Shown: in pieces, positions 17,477 through 26,582 of the stretch
Numbering within the stretch: position 1 is the first letter of the stretch
Layout of the letters: the number at the start of each line of letters is the position of its first letter
Assembly (NCBI GenBank): GCA_963798275.1
Contig: CAWCTB010000020.1
Location: 1 to 64,000 of the forward strand
Length of the DNA: 64,000 bases
Direction of reading: 5' to 3'
Source of the DNA: CAWCTB01 sp963798275
GTDB taxonomy: Bacteria > Acidobacteriota > Terriglobia > Terriglobales > Acidobacteriaceae
Notes under the pieces: generated by a model
Told to the model about the DNA's origin: nothing
The model's input: only the letters and a program-made list of their open reading frames with translations
The model's database searches: none
Made by a program: the position numbers and the translations under genes

Positions 17477-17514
17477 GGGGAGATTCTAACGGCTATCGCC
17501 AGCGCAACGAAGCC

Positions 17515-18595
17515 TTACGCCATCGTCACCGATTCCTGTTTCAGCTTTTCCGACTGGAAATGCGTGATCAGCGCATCGATCATGGGTTGCAGCTTGCCAT
17601 CCATGAACTCGGGCAGTTGGTGCGCGGTGAAACCAATGCGGTGGTCGGTCACGCGATTCTGCGGGAAGTTATACGTCCGGATCTTCTCGCTGCGATCGCC
17701 CGAGCCCACCATCGCTTTGCGTTGCTTTAGCCAGCGCCTCCTGCTGTTTCTGCTGCTCCATTTCGTAGAGGCGGGCACGCAGCACGCGCATGCCCTTTTC
17801 GCGATTCTTGATCTGCGACTTCTCGTCCTGACAGCTCACCACCGTGTTGGTCGGCAGGTGGGTAATGCGCACCGCCGAGTACGTCGTGTTCACCGACTGC
17901 CCACCGGGTCCCGACGAACAGAACGTGTCGATGCGCAGGTCTTTGGGCTCGATCTTCACGTCCACCTCTTCCGCTTCCGGCAGCACCGCCACCGTCACGG
18001 CAGAGGTATGCACACGCCCCTGCGTCTCCGTCTCCGGCACACGCTGCACCCGATGCACCCCGCTCTCGTACTTCAGCCGCGAATATACGCCGTGGCCTTC
18101 GATGATGGCGATCACTTCCTTCAGTCCGCCCACCCCCGAATCCGAGCTCGACAGCACTTCCACCCGCCAGCGATTCATTTCGGCATAGCGCGTGTACATG
18201 CGGAAGATCTCCGCCGCGAACAGCGTAGCCTCGTCGCCGCCGGTGCCGGCGCGAATTTCCAGAATCACGTTCTTCTCGTCATTCGGATCTTTGGGCAGCA
18301 GCAGCACCTTCAGCTCTTCTTCGACCGTGCCCACGCGCACCTGCAAGCGATCGAGCTCTTCCTGCGCGTAGGCGCGCATGTCGGGATCGGTCTCTTCCGC
18401 CAGCATCGCCTTGCTTTCCTTGATGCCGCGCGTCAGGTCCTTGTACTCGCGATATTTCTCCACCACGGGAGCGATCTCGCTGTGCGCCCTGGCCGTCTTC
18501 TGATAACGAGCCGAGTCAGACACGATATCCGGCGACAGGAGCGCCTGCGTCAGCTCGTTATACTTGGCTTCAATTTGTTCTAGACGTTCAAACAT
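17515..18595 (-). CDS. prfA: Peptide chain release factor 1, one frame break
   Basis: Recognises UAA/UAG and triggers peptidyl-tRNA hydrolysis. The coiled N-terminal domain, RAGTGGDEATLFAAEIFRMY, the PxT-type recognition loop RVPETETQGRVHTSA and the GGQ loop SSGPGGQSVNTTYSAVRITH are in the first frame. The C-terminus, KIRTYNFPQNRVTDHRIGFT, is one frame away. The break is at about 17725, where one extra base separates GCTAAA from CAACGC. Corrected length is 359 aa, exactly typical. Release factor 1 is essential, so the break is most likely a consensus error. It sits between the DUF1385 gene and prmC. Confidence 0.93.
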
Positions 18596-18626
18596 GGATG
18601 CTCACTCGGGCCGACTGCGCATTGGC

Positions 18627-18748
18627 AGCAGCGCGGCCAACTGTACATTCTACGGAAGATGGAAGCGGAACTCGGTAGAGCCGGCCTTTAGGCCGGCGGC
18701 AGCACGGCCAACTTTTCATTCTACGGGAACACGGAAGCGGAACTCGGG
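18627..18748. repeat. Two ~48-bp imperfect direct repeats flanking a palindrome
   Basis: AGCAGCGCGGCCAACTGTAC...GGAAGCGGAACTCGG (18627-18675) recurs as GGCAGCACGGCCAACTTTTC...GGAAGCGGAACTCGG (18698-18748). Between them lies the palindrome GCCGGCC-TTTA-GGCCGGC (18680-18697). This fills the gap between the DUF1385 and prfA genes, which are usually close; it looks like a REP doublet. Confidence 0.7.
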
Positions 18749-18801
18749 ATTGGTTCCGCACAATCAGAGTTGGGAAAGCAGTTCTTTAGCGGCGGGCGCC
18801 G

Positions 18802-19788
18802 CTAGGCAATCACCAGTTCGCCGCCGCGAACCTTCTCGAGCTCCATCGCCTCGTTCAGCGCGTTGATGGCGCACTCCACCTGGTCGTCCGTCGGAGGCTG
18901 CGTCGTGATCCGCTGCAGCCACATGCCCGGCTTGGTCAGCAGCGCGAACAGCGACTTCCCGTGCTTGGCGGCAAAGCGGATCATCTCGTACGACAATCCG
19001 GCAATCACCGGCAGCAGCGCCACCCTCAGCCCGAACTTCGTCCAGAACGCATGGGCCGGGAACAGCATGTACACCACGATGGAGATCAGCATCACGGTCA
19101 TCAGGAAGCTGGTCCCGCAGCGCGGATGGTACGTCGAGTACGCCTGCACGTGCTTCGGGGTCAGCGGATCGTGCGACTCGAAGGCAAACACCGTTTTGTG
19201 CTCCGCCCCGTGATACATGTACACCCGGCGGATGTCCGGCCACAGCGACGTTCCCCAGATGAATAGCAGGAAGATCCCGATGCGGATCACGCCATCGACC
19301 ACGTTAAACAGCACCTGGTTGCCGAAGACGGGATAGACGTTTTTCAGCTTGGTGGCTGCCACCAGGGGAACGAACTTGTAGAGCGCGATGAAGAATCCTA
19401 CCGAGAAGATGACGTTCAGGGCCAACACCCAGCCGCTCATCTCGGCTTTCTTGCCGTCTTCGCCGGCCGGAAGCTGGTCGAGCTGTACGTCGGCCGAATA
19501 GCGCAGCGCGCGGAAGCCCAGCGCCATGGCCTGCCCGAGCGTCATGACGCCGCGGACCACCGGCCAGCCCATCCATTTATGCTTCTCCGAAAGCCGCTCC
19601 AGCGGCTCGGAGTGCGTCGAAATCGTGCCGTCGGGCTTGCGCACCGAGATACCCCAGGCATGCGGCGAGCGCATCATCACGCCCTCCAGCACGGCCTGCC
19701 CGCCGACCAAGGTCTCCTCCCCGCTCTCCAGAGCAGGCAGCAGTTGGACGGCAGTCAAAAAACGCAGGTATCGGCGCAAATTTCCCAT
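18802..19788 (-). CDS. DUF1385 (YqhQ-like) membrane protein
   Basis: A 328-residue protein of the DUF1385 family. The conserved ETLVGGQAVLEGVMMRSP near the N-terminus, the WPDIRRVYMYHGAEHKTVFAFE block and the STYHPRCGTSFL Cys-containing motif are all present. Several membrane segments are visible (VIFSVGFFIALYKFVPLVAA, GIFLLFIWGTSLWP, VMLISIVVYMLFPA, LLPVIAGLSYEMI). The family is commonly encoded just before prfA, as here; function remains unknown. ATG 19788 is preferred, with an in-frame ATG 19815 as alternative. Confidence 0.85.
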   Translation of the reverse strand: MGNLRRYLRFLTAVQLLPALESGEETLVGGQAVLEGVMMRSPHAWGISVRKPDGTISTHSEPLERLSEKHKWMGWPVVRGVMTLGQAMALGFRALRYSADVQLDQLPAGEDGKKAEMSGWVLALNVIFSVGFFIALYKFVPLVAATKLKNVYPVFGNQVLFNVVDGVIRIGIFLLFIWGTSLWPDIRRVYMYHGAEHKTVFAFESHDPLTPKHVQAYSTYHPRCGTSFLMTVMLISIVVYMLFPAHAFWTKFGLRVALLPVIAGLSYEMIRFAAKHGKSLFALLTKPGMWLQRITTQPPTDDQVECAINALNEAMELEKVRGGELVIA

Positions 19789-20635
19789 AGCGATTGGATG
19801 TTCCCCGGTAACCAAAGAAGCAGATAACGGCAGTATCTAGGGTAGCAGGTTCGCGTTAGGCTGTCAATCGGGACGGATGGGCCTGCTCTGGCAAGGACGG
19901 ACTTCGAGCGGCGATTCGAAGGCCGCAGTTCCAGAGGTGCCCCGGCGGACGAGAAAGGGGGTTGAGCGCGGTCTCCCGTGCGTAACCATGACAACAAGAA
20001 TTCAAAGGCGTTTTCTTTAGAATCAGCGGATTAGGCGGAAAATGTTCGCAAATTCTTGAGGAATAAGGTAGTTATAGCTATATTCTTGAAGGGCCTAGGT
20101 TTAGGTGGTATCAGTTGCTATGTTATGCAACTGATGGAAGATGGAAGATGGTTCGATCCACCCTCTGCTGAATGGAACTCCCTGCTCCGGCCCGTTGGAC
20201 GCGCGCCTGGAGTGCCATCGTCGAGTGAGACCAGGAAATCGGGTTGTCAAAGAGCGTCGGACCGTCCGCGTCTCCATCAAGGCGGCCGCGCGGCACACTA
20301 CTCCCTTTCCCTCGCGCCAAGTCTTTCATAGCTCACCAGGATGGATGCGCGATAGCGCATGAGTCACGGTTGTGATAAGGGCGAGTGGCCAATCCAAGTG
20401 TCGTGAGTGGGGAGTTTGACTTGGGGGTGCCCCGTCCAACCTTACGTTGTTTGGGCGGGGATTTTGACTTCTGTCAGTCCAATTCAGGGAGTATCGTGAA
20501 ATCTGGAACGAAAGGGTTACAGGTACCATGCACAGCGCACGAAAACCCCCGCCCAACCAAAACCAGGTTGGCACCCTCGTGAGCCTCGCCCGGGCCAGCC
20601 CGCCCGGGTACAGCGGTTGGTCACGACTCGTCTAA
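19789..20635. other. 847-bp non-coding region
   Basis: No credible gene is seen; the short open frames present lack ribosome sites and family resemblance. It contains the long inverted repeat at 20423-20578 described separately. The part near 20040-20110 is AT-richer than its surroundings and holds two TTCTTGA words. Confidence 0.5.
20423..20578. repeat. Long imperfect inverted repeat (REP-like)
   Basis: The left arm 20423-20465 (GGGGGTGCC...TTTGGGCGGGG-A-TTTT) pairs with the right arm 20542-20578 (AAAACCCCCGCCCAAC...GGTTGGCACCCTC), with a loop of about 75 bp. Pairing covers roughly 30 of 40 positions. It could form a large cruciform or transcript hairpin downstream of the secreted repeat-protein gene. 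Confidence 0.7.
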
Positions 20636-21753
20636 TCAGTTCCGCACAAAGCCGTGATTCACATTGTTCGCGTCGACGTAAGATCCGGTAATCGTCCCCG
20701 AAGGATTATTGCCTTCAGGGAAGGTGCCTTGGAACTCACCGGTACCCGCGCCCGGAGCATCGAAGGTCGTGATGGCGCCGTTGGAATCGCGCACGAAGCC
20801 GTGATTCACGTTGTTCGCGTCCGTATAGAATCCGGTGATCGCCCCCGATGGATTATTGCCCGGGCGAAGGTCCCTTGGCTGTCGCCGGTGCCCGCACCCG
20901 GAGCATCGAAGGTCGTGATGGCGCCGTTTGGAGCGCGAACATAGCCGTGATTCACGTTGTTCCCGTCCACGTAGTATGCGGTGATCGCCCCCGATGGATT
21001 ATTGCCTCGGGCGAAGGTCCCTTGGCTGTCGCCGGTGCCCGCACCCGGAGCATCGAAGGTGGTGATGGCACCGTTGCGAGCGCGGACGAAGCCATGAAAC
21101 ACGTCGCTCGAGTCTGTGTACTGGGCTGCCACCACCCCAGCGGGGTTCAGGCCATAGAAAGTTGATGTGTAAACACCCTGGTAGGCGCCTGTTCCGTCGC
21201 CCGGCGGATCGAACTCAGTGATGTTGCCGTTGGCAGCTCGCACATAGCCGTGACGGGCAAGGGTTGCGTCAACGTACACCCCTGAGATCTCTCCGGCTGG
21301 GTTAATGCTCCCACCCGCGGTCCCCTGGAACGCGCCTCGGCCTGCTCCGGGAGCTTCGAAGGTCGTGATTTTTCCGTCGCGAGAGCGCACATAGGCGTAA
21401 AACCCGTTGTTCGAGACGTCGTAGCGCCCCGTGATCGCTCCCGCATCGTTCATGCCCAAGGCAACGGTTCCTTGGCCCGCGCCCGTTCCCGCGCCGGGAA
21501 CGTCAAACTTCGTGATATGGCCGTTGGCACGGCGCACGAAGCCATGGTTTACGTTATTCGCGTCCGTGTACCATCCCGCGACCGATCCATCCGCGGTGAT
21601 GCCGTTCACTATGGTGCCTTGGCCCGGCCCGGTACCCGCGCCGGGAACGTCGAAGGTCGTGATCGGGTGTCGCGATCGCGGCAACGCATGCGGCAACCGC
21701 TCCGCAACGAGGCCGGTCAAAGGAACCAACGCTAAAGCGCCAATACGTTTCAT
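20636..21753 (-). CDS. Secreted protein with seven 49-residue HGFVR/PGAGTG repeats, frame break near 20870
   Basis: About 372 residues after repair. A hydrophobic leader is followed by seven tandem units of 49 residues with the pattern ITTFDAPGAGTG-x2-QGT...NPSGAITGxY-xD-x-NNVNHGFVR. This resembles the HAF/HGF-type extracellular repeat proteins common in acidobacteria and rhizobia; a beta-propeller-like fold is plausible. The last two units are read one frame away: the repeat copy at 20865-20874 reads CGGGC where its sister copy at about 21005 has CGAGGC, a one-base deletion. Adjacent repeats are very similar at DNA level (units 5-7), so recombination or assembly collapse is possible. Function unknown. 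Confidence 0.72.
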
Positions 21754-21784
21754 GCTCGCCTCCACTGCCAAATGGTCGGTCGAG

Positions 21785-22330
21785 TTACTTAACGCTTTGA
21801 ACGACGCCCGGTAGGGGCTCGGTCCCAAAATGCTTGGAGCCCGGGGATCCAAAAGTCAGTGAGATATTGGAAAATTTGACGTTGCTGCCGCCCGTGACGG
21901 TTATCACCAACGGTGATGGTGAGACGGGTGCCGGATTTCCATTGAGCGTAATCGTGGCCATACCGGACAACTGAAATCCGTTCGTCAGCCACGTGACATC
22001 GACATCGATGAGGGTGACATGGTGAGTGTGGGCGCCCCTGGCGTTGGGATCGAAATTCCCGTTGTTTTCCGTCAAGACCCAGCCATCCGACAGCTCCATG
22101 TTCAGGGCCGCCGTAAAACTCCCCTTACCTGCGGGTGAGCTTAACTGCAAAGACCATGGGCCGTGGACCTCATAAGGACCGGTTGTCCCGGTTTGTGGCG
22201 AATAGGCATCAATCACCCCGCTAAATTGTGTCGGATTTGGTGTCGGATTTTGCGCCGGCGCGCCAATGCTTACCGCCAGCAGCAGAAACGCGACCCAGCA
22301 CGCCGTCCACCCGAAAGCTTTTCTCTTCAT
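21785..22330 (-). CDS. Hypothetical secreted protein
   Basis: 181 residues beginning with a strong signal peptide (MKRKAFGWTACWVAFLLLAV..., cleavage after GAPA, before QNPT). The mature part is rich in G, T, S and N and predicted all-beta. It contains GVIDAYSPQTGTTGPYEVHG, a segment with HTHHV that could bind metal, and a terminus ending FGTEPLPGVVQSVK. GGGAGG lies seven bases before the ATG. I recognise no named family. It precedes the HGF-repeat protein by 31 bp in the same direction, so the two probably form a secreted pair. Confidence 0.75.
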   Translation of the reverse strand: MKRKAFGWTACWVAFLLLAVSIGAPAQNPTPNPTQFSGVIDAYSPQTGTTGPYEVHGPWSLQLSSPAGKGSFTAALNMELSDGWVLTENNGNFDPNARGAHTHHVTLIDVDVTWLTNGFQLSGMATITLNGNPAPVSPSPLVITVTGGSNVKFSNISLTFGSPGSKHFGTEPLPGVVQSVK

Positions 22331-22434
22331 GAAAGACCTCCCAGTCTGAGTTTCGTTCGCGTTTATCGCCCATCCCGCTTTACAACGCAATGCAGGTGCT
22401 CTGAAGGAGAGGTAAAGATTTACTGAACTCCTAA

Positions 22435-24624
22435 GTGGCTGATGCAGTTGCTTTTGTACGGATCATGGAGCATCATTCAGGCAACCGGCGTGAGGGCATA
22501 TGTGGGGGATGTACGGCCCAGGAATTCCAGTTCGGCGATTTCACACTCGACCAGTCCCGTTATCGGCTGCAACGGGGTGAGCGTCTGCTGCGACTGGAAA
22601 AACTCCCTATGGAGTTGCTCATCCTGCTGGTGCAACGGGGCGGGGAGTTGGTCTCGCGCGAAGAGATCGCCGAGCGCCTTTGGGGCAAGGACGTCTTCGT
22701 CGATATCGATCACAGCATCAACACTGCGGTCCGCAAGGTCCGGATGGCGCTTCGCGACGACCCGGAGAAGCCTCGATTCATAGAAACCGTGGTGGGCAAG
22801 GGATACCGCTTCGCCGCCCCGGTGATCTCCAGCAATGGGGACTCCAATTTGCAGGCGCAGCCAATGCCATCACCGGCTCAGACAGCTTCGGGCGAACCGG
22901 TCCTGAAGCCCGATGTCGCGATTGAAGCCTTACCTACTTACGTCTCGCAGCATCCGCGCTCGCGATGGGCGTGGGTAGCAGCGACAACGGCGGTCGTCGC
23001 GCTTGCTGCTGCGCTTATTGCATGGTGGAGAATGCCGCCCGCCGTTCCCGTGGTCGAGTCGGTCACCCAGCTCACCAACGATGGCGAACCAAAGTTAGGG
23101 ACAGTGGTGAGCGACGGAGCCCGAATTTATTTCAACGAAGGCCAGCCTAGAAGCTGGAAAATCGCCCAAGTCTCAATCAAAGGGGGACCTACCACCCCAG
23201 TAGCTACCAGGCTTGTCGATCCCCGACTCCTGGCACTAGCCCCGGACGGTTCCTCCTTACTCGCGGCGCTCGGGGGCAATGATGCACCCGTAGGCCCGCT
23301 GTGGTCGATTCCGCTCCCGGCTGGAGAGCCCCGCCGACTCGGTCGCATCGAGGCGCAGGCTGCGGATTTCTTTCCTGATGGTCGCTTCGTCTTTTCCACA
23401 GTGACAGCGTTGTACGTCGCCGACAGAGATGGCTCCAACCCGCGCAAGCTGTACTCCGGCCGTGGGGAAGTTTATAACCCAACCGTCTCGCCCGACGGGA
23501 GACGAATTGCATTTGGCACGCTGACTGCCGGATCGTTCGCATTGGCTGAGATCGCGCCCGACGGCACCGATTTTCGTGTCCTCCTGCAAGGCCCGCCTGC
23601 CGCTAGATGGATTTCCAACGGGAAGTACGTGGTGTATCGAATCGGGATTGGACTCGGGTCAGATCTGTGGGCGCTGCCGATGCAGACTGGGCTTTTCCAT
23701 CGCTCGAGAGATCCGATTCGACTGACCAATGGGCCGCTGGTCTACACCAGGGCCCGGCCCAGCCGCGACGGCAAGCAGATCTTCGCTATCGGCAACCAGG
23801 AGCGCGGCGAGTTGGTTCGCTACGATGAGAAGTCGCATCAATTTGTTCCCTTCCTCTCCGGAATCTCGGCGATCAATCCAACCTTCTCTCGGGATGGACA
23901 ATGGGTTGCCTACACTTCTTACCCGGACCACACCCTGTGGCGCAGCCGGAGCGATGGAAGCGATCGCATGCAGTTAACCTATCCTCCCATGGAAGTGGCC
24001 TCCCCTTTCATCTCACCGGATGGAACGAAAGTCGCCTTTAGCACCTCTCGCGGTGAAACCTACATTGTCGCCATGGACGGCGGGCAGCCGCAGAGGATTG
24101 TTGAGAAGAATTCCGATGTTGGCAACTTCTCCCCTGACGGAAACGTTTTGGTCTTTACTTCCTTGACTGAGGCGCCTGCCGGGGAACTAAGCAAAGAATT
24201 TTTTCAGATATTTGACTTCCGCACAGGGAAAATATCCGATGTGCCTTCCTCCCAGGGCATGGACGGAGGCGAATGGGTCACCCAGGACATGCTTGTAGCC
24301 GTTACGGAAGATGGTCTTAAGCTCAAGACGTTCGATCTCAAGACCCAGAAATGGAGCGACCTTCTCGCTGGCGACTTCGTCAACTGGGTAGTCACACCGG
24401 ATGGCAGGTATCTCGTCTTCACGACCGGTGGAGTGGAACCCAAGCTACAACGCCTGCGATTCGCCGACCACCAGGTTGCAACCATCGACAGCTTAAAGGA
24501 TCTTCGCCGGGTGGTAGATGCAAACGAAGGTACCCAACTCAACGTCGCGCCGGACGGTTCCCCAGTATTTACCCGCGACATCGGCACGCAGGAAATCTAC
24601 GCCCTCACCGTGAAGTGGCCGTGA
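22435..24624 (+). CDS. CadC-like winged-helix regulator with TM segment and TolB-type beta-propeller
   Basis: A 729-residue one-component regulator. Residues about 28-125 form an OmpR/CadC winged helix (FQFGDFTLDQSRYRLQRGE, LVSREEIAERLWG, VDIDHSINTAVRKVRMALRD, VVGKGYRFAAP). One membrane helix lies near 178-200 (WVAATTAVVALAAALIAWW). The periplasmic part has WD40/TolB-like repeats (PTVSPDGRRIAFGT, PTFSRDGQWVAYTSYPD, PFISPDGTKVAFST). This layout lets a membrane-bound regulator sense a periplasmic partner while binding DNA. The start is uncertain: GTG 22435 or ATG 22465; GAAGGAGAGG at 22402 is rather far from both. It diverges from the two secreted-protein genes, which are plausible targets. Confidence 0.85.
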   Translation: MADAVAFVRIMEHHSGNRREGICGGCTAQEFQFGDFTLDQSRYRLQRGERLLRLEKLPMELLILLVQRGGELVSREEIAERLWGKDVFVDIDHSINTAVRKVRMALRDDPEKPRFIETVVGKGYRFAAPVISSNGDSNLQAQPMPSPAQTASGEPVLKPDVAIEALPTYVSQHPRSRWAWVAATTAVVALAAALIAWWRMPPAVPVVESVTQLTNDGEPKLGTVVSDGARIYFNEGQPRSWKIAQVSIKGGPTTPVATRLVDPRLLALAPDGSSLLAALGGNDAPVGPLWSIPLPAGEPRRLGRIEAQAADFFPDGRFVFSTVTALYVADRDGSNPRKLYSGRGEVYNPTVSPDGRRIAFGTLTAGSFALAEIAPDGTDFRVLLQGPPAARWISNGKYVVYRIGIGLGSDLWALPMQTGLFHRSRDPIRLTNGPLVYTRARPSRDGKQIFAIGNQERGELVRYDEKSHQFVPFLSGISAINPTFSRDGQWVAYTSYPDHTLWRSRSDGSDRMQLTYPPMEVASPFISPDGTKVAFSTSRGETYIVAMDGGQPQRIVEKNSDVGNFSPDGNVLVFTSLTEAPAGELSKEFFQIFDFRTGKISDVPSSQGMDGGEWVTQDMLVAVTEDGLKLKTFDLKTQKWSDLLAGDFVNWVVTPDGRYLVFTTGGVEPKLQRLRFADHQVATIDSLKDLRRVVDANEGTQLNVAPDGSPVFTRDIGTQEIYALTVKWP

Positions 24625-24658
24625 GCTGTTCACGGGAGCGTGCCACTCGCCCGGGTGG

Positions 24659-24687
24659 CCCAGACAAACTTCCCTTGTTTGTCTGGG
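24659..24687. terminator. 11-bp perfect hairpin after the propeller regulator
   Basis: CCCAGACAAAC (24659-24669), loop TTCCCTT, GTTTGTCTGGG (24677-24687). It lies 35 bp after the stop of the winged-helix gene. There is no T-tract, so it may be a transcript-stabilising or REP hairpin rather than an intrinsic terminator. Confidence 0.65.
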
Positions 24688-24846
24688 TGTGTTGACTTTC
24701 ATCCAGCACGGCGGATCGATGGTCTCAGATCTGTATCGAGGCAAGACTCCCCGAGAACACCTGTACCGATGGCTTGCGACGGGAATTCCTTCTTTTCACT
24801 GTGAGACTCGAAACCGGAAACTCGAAACTTTCTTTCTGGCAACTGG
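24665..24846 (+). repeat. Dispersed ~170-bp repeat, copy A
   Basis: From ACTTCCCTTGTTTGTCTGGG through GTTGACTTTCATCCAGCACG to ...CTTTCTTTCTGGCAACTGGC. The same order of words, moderately diverged, occurs at 27341-27505. Non-coding. Confidence 0.7.
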
Positions 24847-25010
24847 CGACTGACTGCCTACATGGCTACTGACAACTACTTTCCCCAGGTTACTTTCGTG
24901 CGGTCGCGTCGCGCTTTTCTCTTGCACTTCGATTCAGCAACTCATAAACCTGAAAGCGAGGAAAGGCGGTAGTGTGCGCTGAGCGCGCCATGAGCTAAGT
25001 TCTTTGAAAG

Positions 25011-25135
25011 CAAGATTTTGCCTGTAACTCTCACGCACTCAAGATTTTGCGGACCAGTTTCAGATTGGAACTAATGTTTTCAAGATTTTGCGAGCAGGTG
25101 GGGGGAGGAGGTACCCGGTACCAGGGTACCCCCTC
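25011..25135. promoter_or_regulatory. Three CAAGATTTTGC iterons and a GGTACC palindrome
   Basis: CAAGATTTTG occurs at 25011-25020, 25040-25049 and 25081-25090, each followed by C. A 31-bp near-palindrome with three GGTACC cores (25105-25135) follows, 74 bp upstream of the aldo/keto reductase ATG. Such clustered repeats look like a regulator-binding array or an intergenic repeat family; no binding factor can be named. Confidence 0.6.
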
Positions 25136-25208
25136 ATTATCGGACGTGAATTCCCGGCATGGGTCAGCCTTCCGTGCCTCCCTTACCCGCCCATGGCACA
25201 ATAGCGCG

Positions 25209-26042
25209 ATGCCCACCGAGCCACCCTTCGTCCCCGATTTTCTCTACGGCACCGCCTGGAAGGAAGAGCGCACCGCGGCCCTCACCGAACTCGCCCTGCG
25301 CATGGGATTTCGCGGCATCGACACCGCCAACCAGCGGCGCCATTACCTCGAAGCCGGAGTCGGCCAGGGGCTGGCAGCTGCCTATCGCGCTGGCGTCGTC
25401 ACCCGCGCCGGGGTTTTTCTACAGACCAAGTTCACCTATCGCGGCGGCCAGGACCACCGCCTGCCCTACGATCCTGAAGCCAGCCTCTCCCTTCAGGTGG
25501 CGCAGTCGCTCGCCAGTTCGCTCGAGCATCTGGAGACCGACTACGTCGACAGCTTCGTGCTGCACGGGCCTGCGTCGTCCCATGGCTGGACCGAATCCGA
25601 CGCCGAGGTTTGGGAGGCGATGGGCAAACAGCGCGATGCCGGCCGCACCCGTCTTCTCGGTGTCAGCAATGTTTCGCTGCGGCATCTTGAACAGATGGCG
25701 GCCGCTCATGCCGAAGCTCCGGCATTTGTGCAGAACCGCTGCTTCGCCCGCCTCGGCTGGGACCGCGAGGTGCGCTTGTTCTGCCGCGAGCGAAACATTC
25801 GCTACCAGGGATTTTCGCTGCTTACCGCCAACCCCGAGGTGCTTCGCCATCCACTGGTGAACCAGATCGCGGCCTCTGAAAAGGTGACTCCCGCGCAGGT
25901 TGTCTTCAGCTTCGCCCGCCTTCTCGGGATATTGCCGCTGACCGGCACCTCCGACCCCGAGCACATGAAGCAGGACCTGGCAGCCGGCGACCTCGAGTTC
26001 CATCCCAAGGCTGTGCCCATGATCGAGTCTCTGGTCGGCTGA
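25209..26042 (+). CDS. Aldo/keto reductase family oxidoreductase
   Basis: A 277-residue NAD(P)H-dependent carbonyl reductase with the (beta/alpha)8 AKR pattern: FRGIDTANQRRHYLEAGVG (Asp and Tyr of the tetrad), the Lys in FLQTKFTYRGG and the His in DSFVLHGPAS. Cofactor-end motifs include LLGVSNVSLRHLEQM and the C-terminal PLTGTSDPEHMKQDL. The extra residues in the usual DTAxxYxNE region (an insertion before Tyr) set it apart from classic AKRs. ATG 25209 is selected as the homology start. Physiological substrate unknown; it stands alone downstream of the iteron/palindrome array. Confidence 0.87.
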   Translation: MPTEPPFVPDFLYGTAWKEERTAALTELALRMGFRGIDTANQRRHYLEAGVGQGLAAAYRAGVVTRAGVFLQTKFTYRGGQDHRLPYDPEASLSLQVAQSLASSLEHLETDYVDSFVLHGPASSHGWTESDAEVWEAMGKQRDAGRTRLLGVSNVSLRHLEQMAAAHAEAPAFVQNRCFARLGWDREVRLFCRERNIRYQGFSLLTANPEVLRHPLVNQIAASEKVTPAQVVFSFARLLGILPLTGTSDPEHMKQDLAAGDLEFHPKAVPMIESLVG

Positions 26043-26233
26043 CGCCGCCAGCCGCGCGGTCGCGAACTTTCTCACCCACATGTGGAGAGGTTGAGCGCGG
26101 ACAGGCCAAGACATTAGGCGGAAGCATTTAAAGATGCGGCTGGTTTAAGACGGTGGCATTTGGGGCGAGGTCATTATCCATCCACGATCTCGCCCCCCAA
26201 GACATCCCTTCACCACGCCTCTCTTCATCCACG

Positions 26234-26545
26234 TTAGTTCTCGCCCTCGCCAACAGGTTCTGTGGAAGTGGACAAGAAGGCGCGTCCCGCAGCGAAGTAG
26301 ATGTACACCGGCTTCTCATTGCGCAGGACGTCAAGCACGCTCTGGAACATGGAAGAGGGCAGATACATGTAGATGATGTTCCCACTCTGCACGTCGTCCT
26401 CGAAGAACATGCCGGGGTCATTGAACCTGACAAATGCCACGGTCTGGCCACTCGCGTCGTACAAGGCGATTTGCGCACGATTGGTTTGGTAACCCTGGGG
26501 GCTGCCGTAGAACAAAATGTGATACTGCTTTACCTCGGTTGCCAT
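26234..26545 (-). CDS. Conserved hypothetical protein (103 aa)
   Basis: A small soluble acidic protein beginning MATEVKQYHILFYGSPQGYQ with a strong Shine-Dalgarno (AGAAAGGAG eight to nine bases before the ATG). Alternating hydrophobic strands (AQIALYDASGQTVAFVRFND, SGNIIYMYLPSSMFQSVLDV, EKPVYIYFAAGRAFLST) suggest a small alpha/beta or beta-sandwich domain. I do not recognise the family. A palindrome-containing promoter region lies about 320 bp upstream on the same strand, with only a doubtful open frame between. Confidence 0.72.
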   Translation of the reverse strand: MATEVKQYHILFYGSPQGYQTNRAQIALYDASGQTVAFVRFNDPGMFFEDDVQSGNIIYMYLPSSMFQSVLDVLRNEKPVYIYFAAGRAFLSTSTEPVGEGEN

Positions 26546-26582
26546 GGCAAGGACTCCTTTCTAAATAGTAATCGTAGTGCTG

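Larger units (their letters stand above)
24625..25208. other. 584-bp non-coding region rich in repeats
   Basis: The region holds a perfect 11-bp hairpin (24659-24687), one copy of a dispersed repeat shared with 27341-27505, three CAAGATTTTGC repeats (25011, 25040, 25081) and a GGTACC-rich palindrome (25105-25135). No gene was recognised. An in-frame upstream extension of the aldo/keto reductase exists but has no family similarity. Confidence 0.6.

Noticed and set aside
20056..20331. A 91-codon open frame in the gene desert
   Set aside because: No ribosome site, unnatural composition, and no resemblance to any family.
25011..25090. CRISPR-like array from the three CAAGATTTTGC repeats
   Set aside because: Repeats are only 11 bp, spacers differ in length (18 and 30 bp), and no cas gene is in the window.
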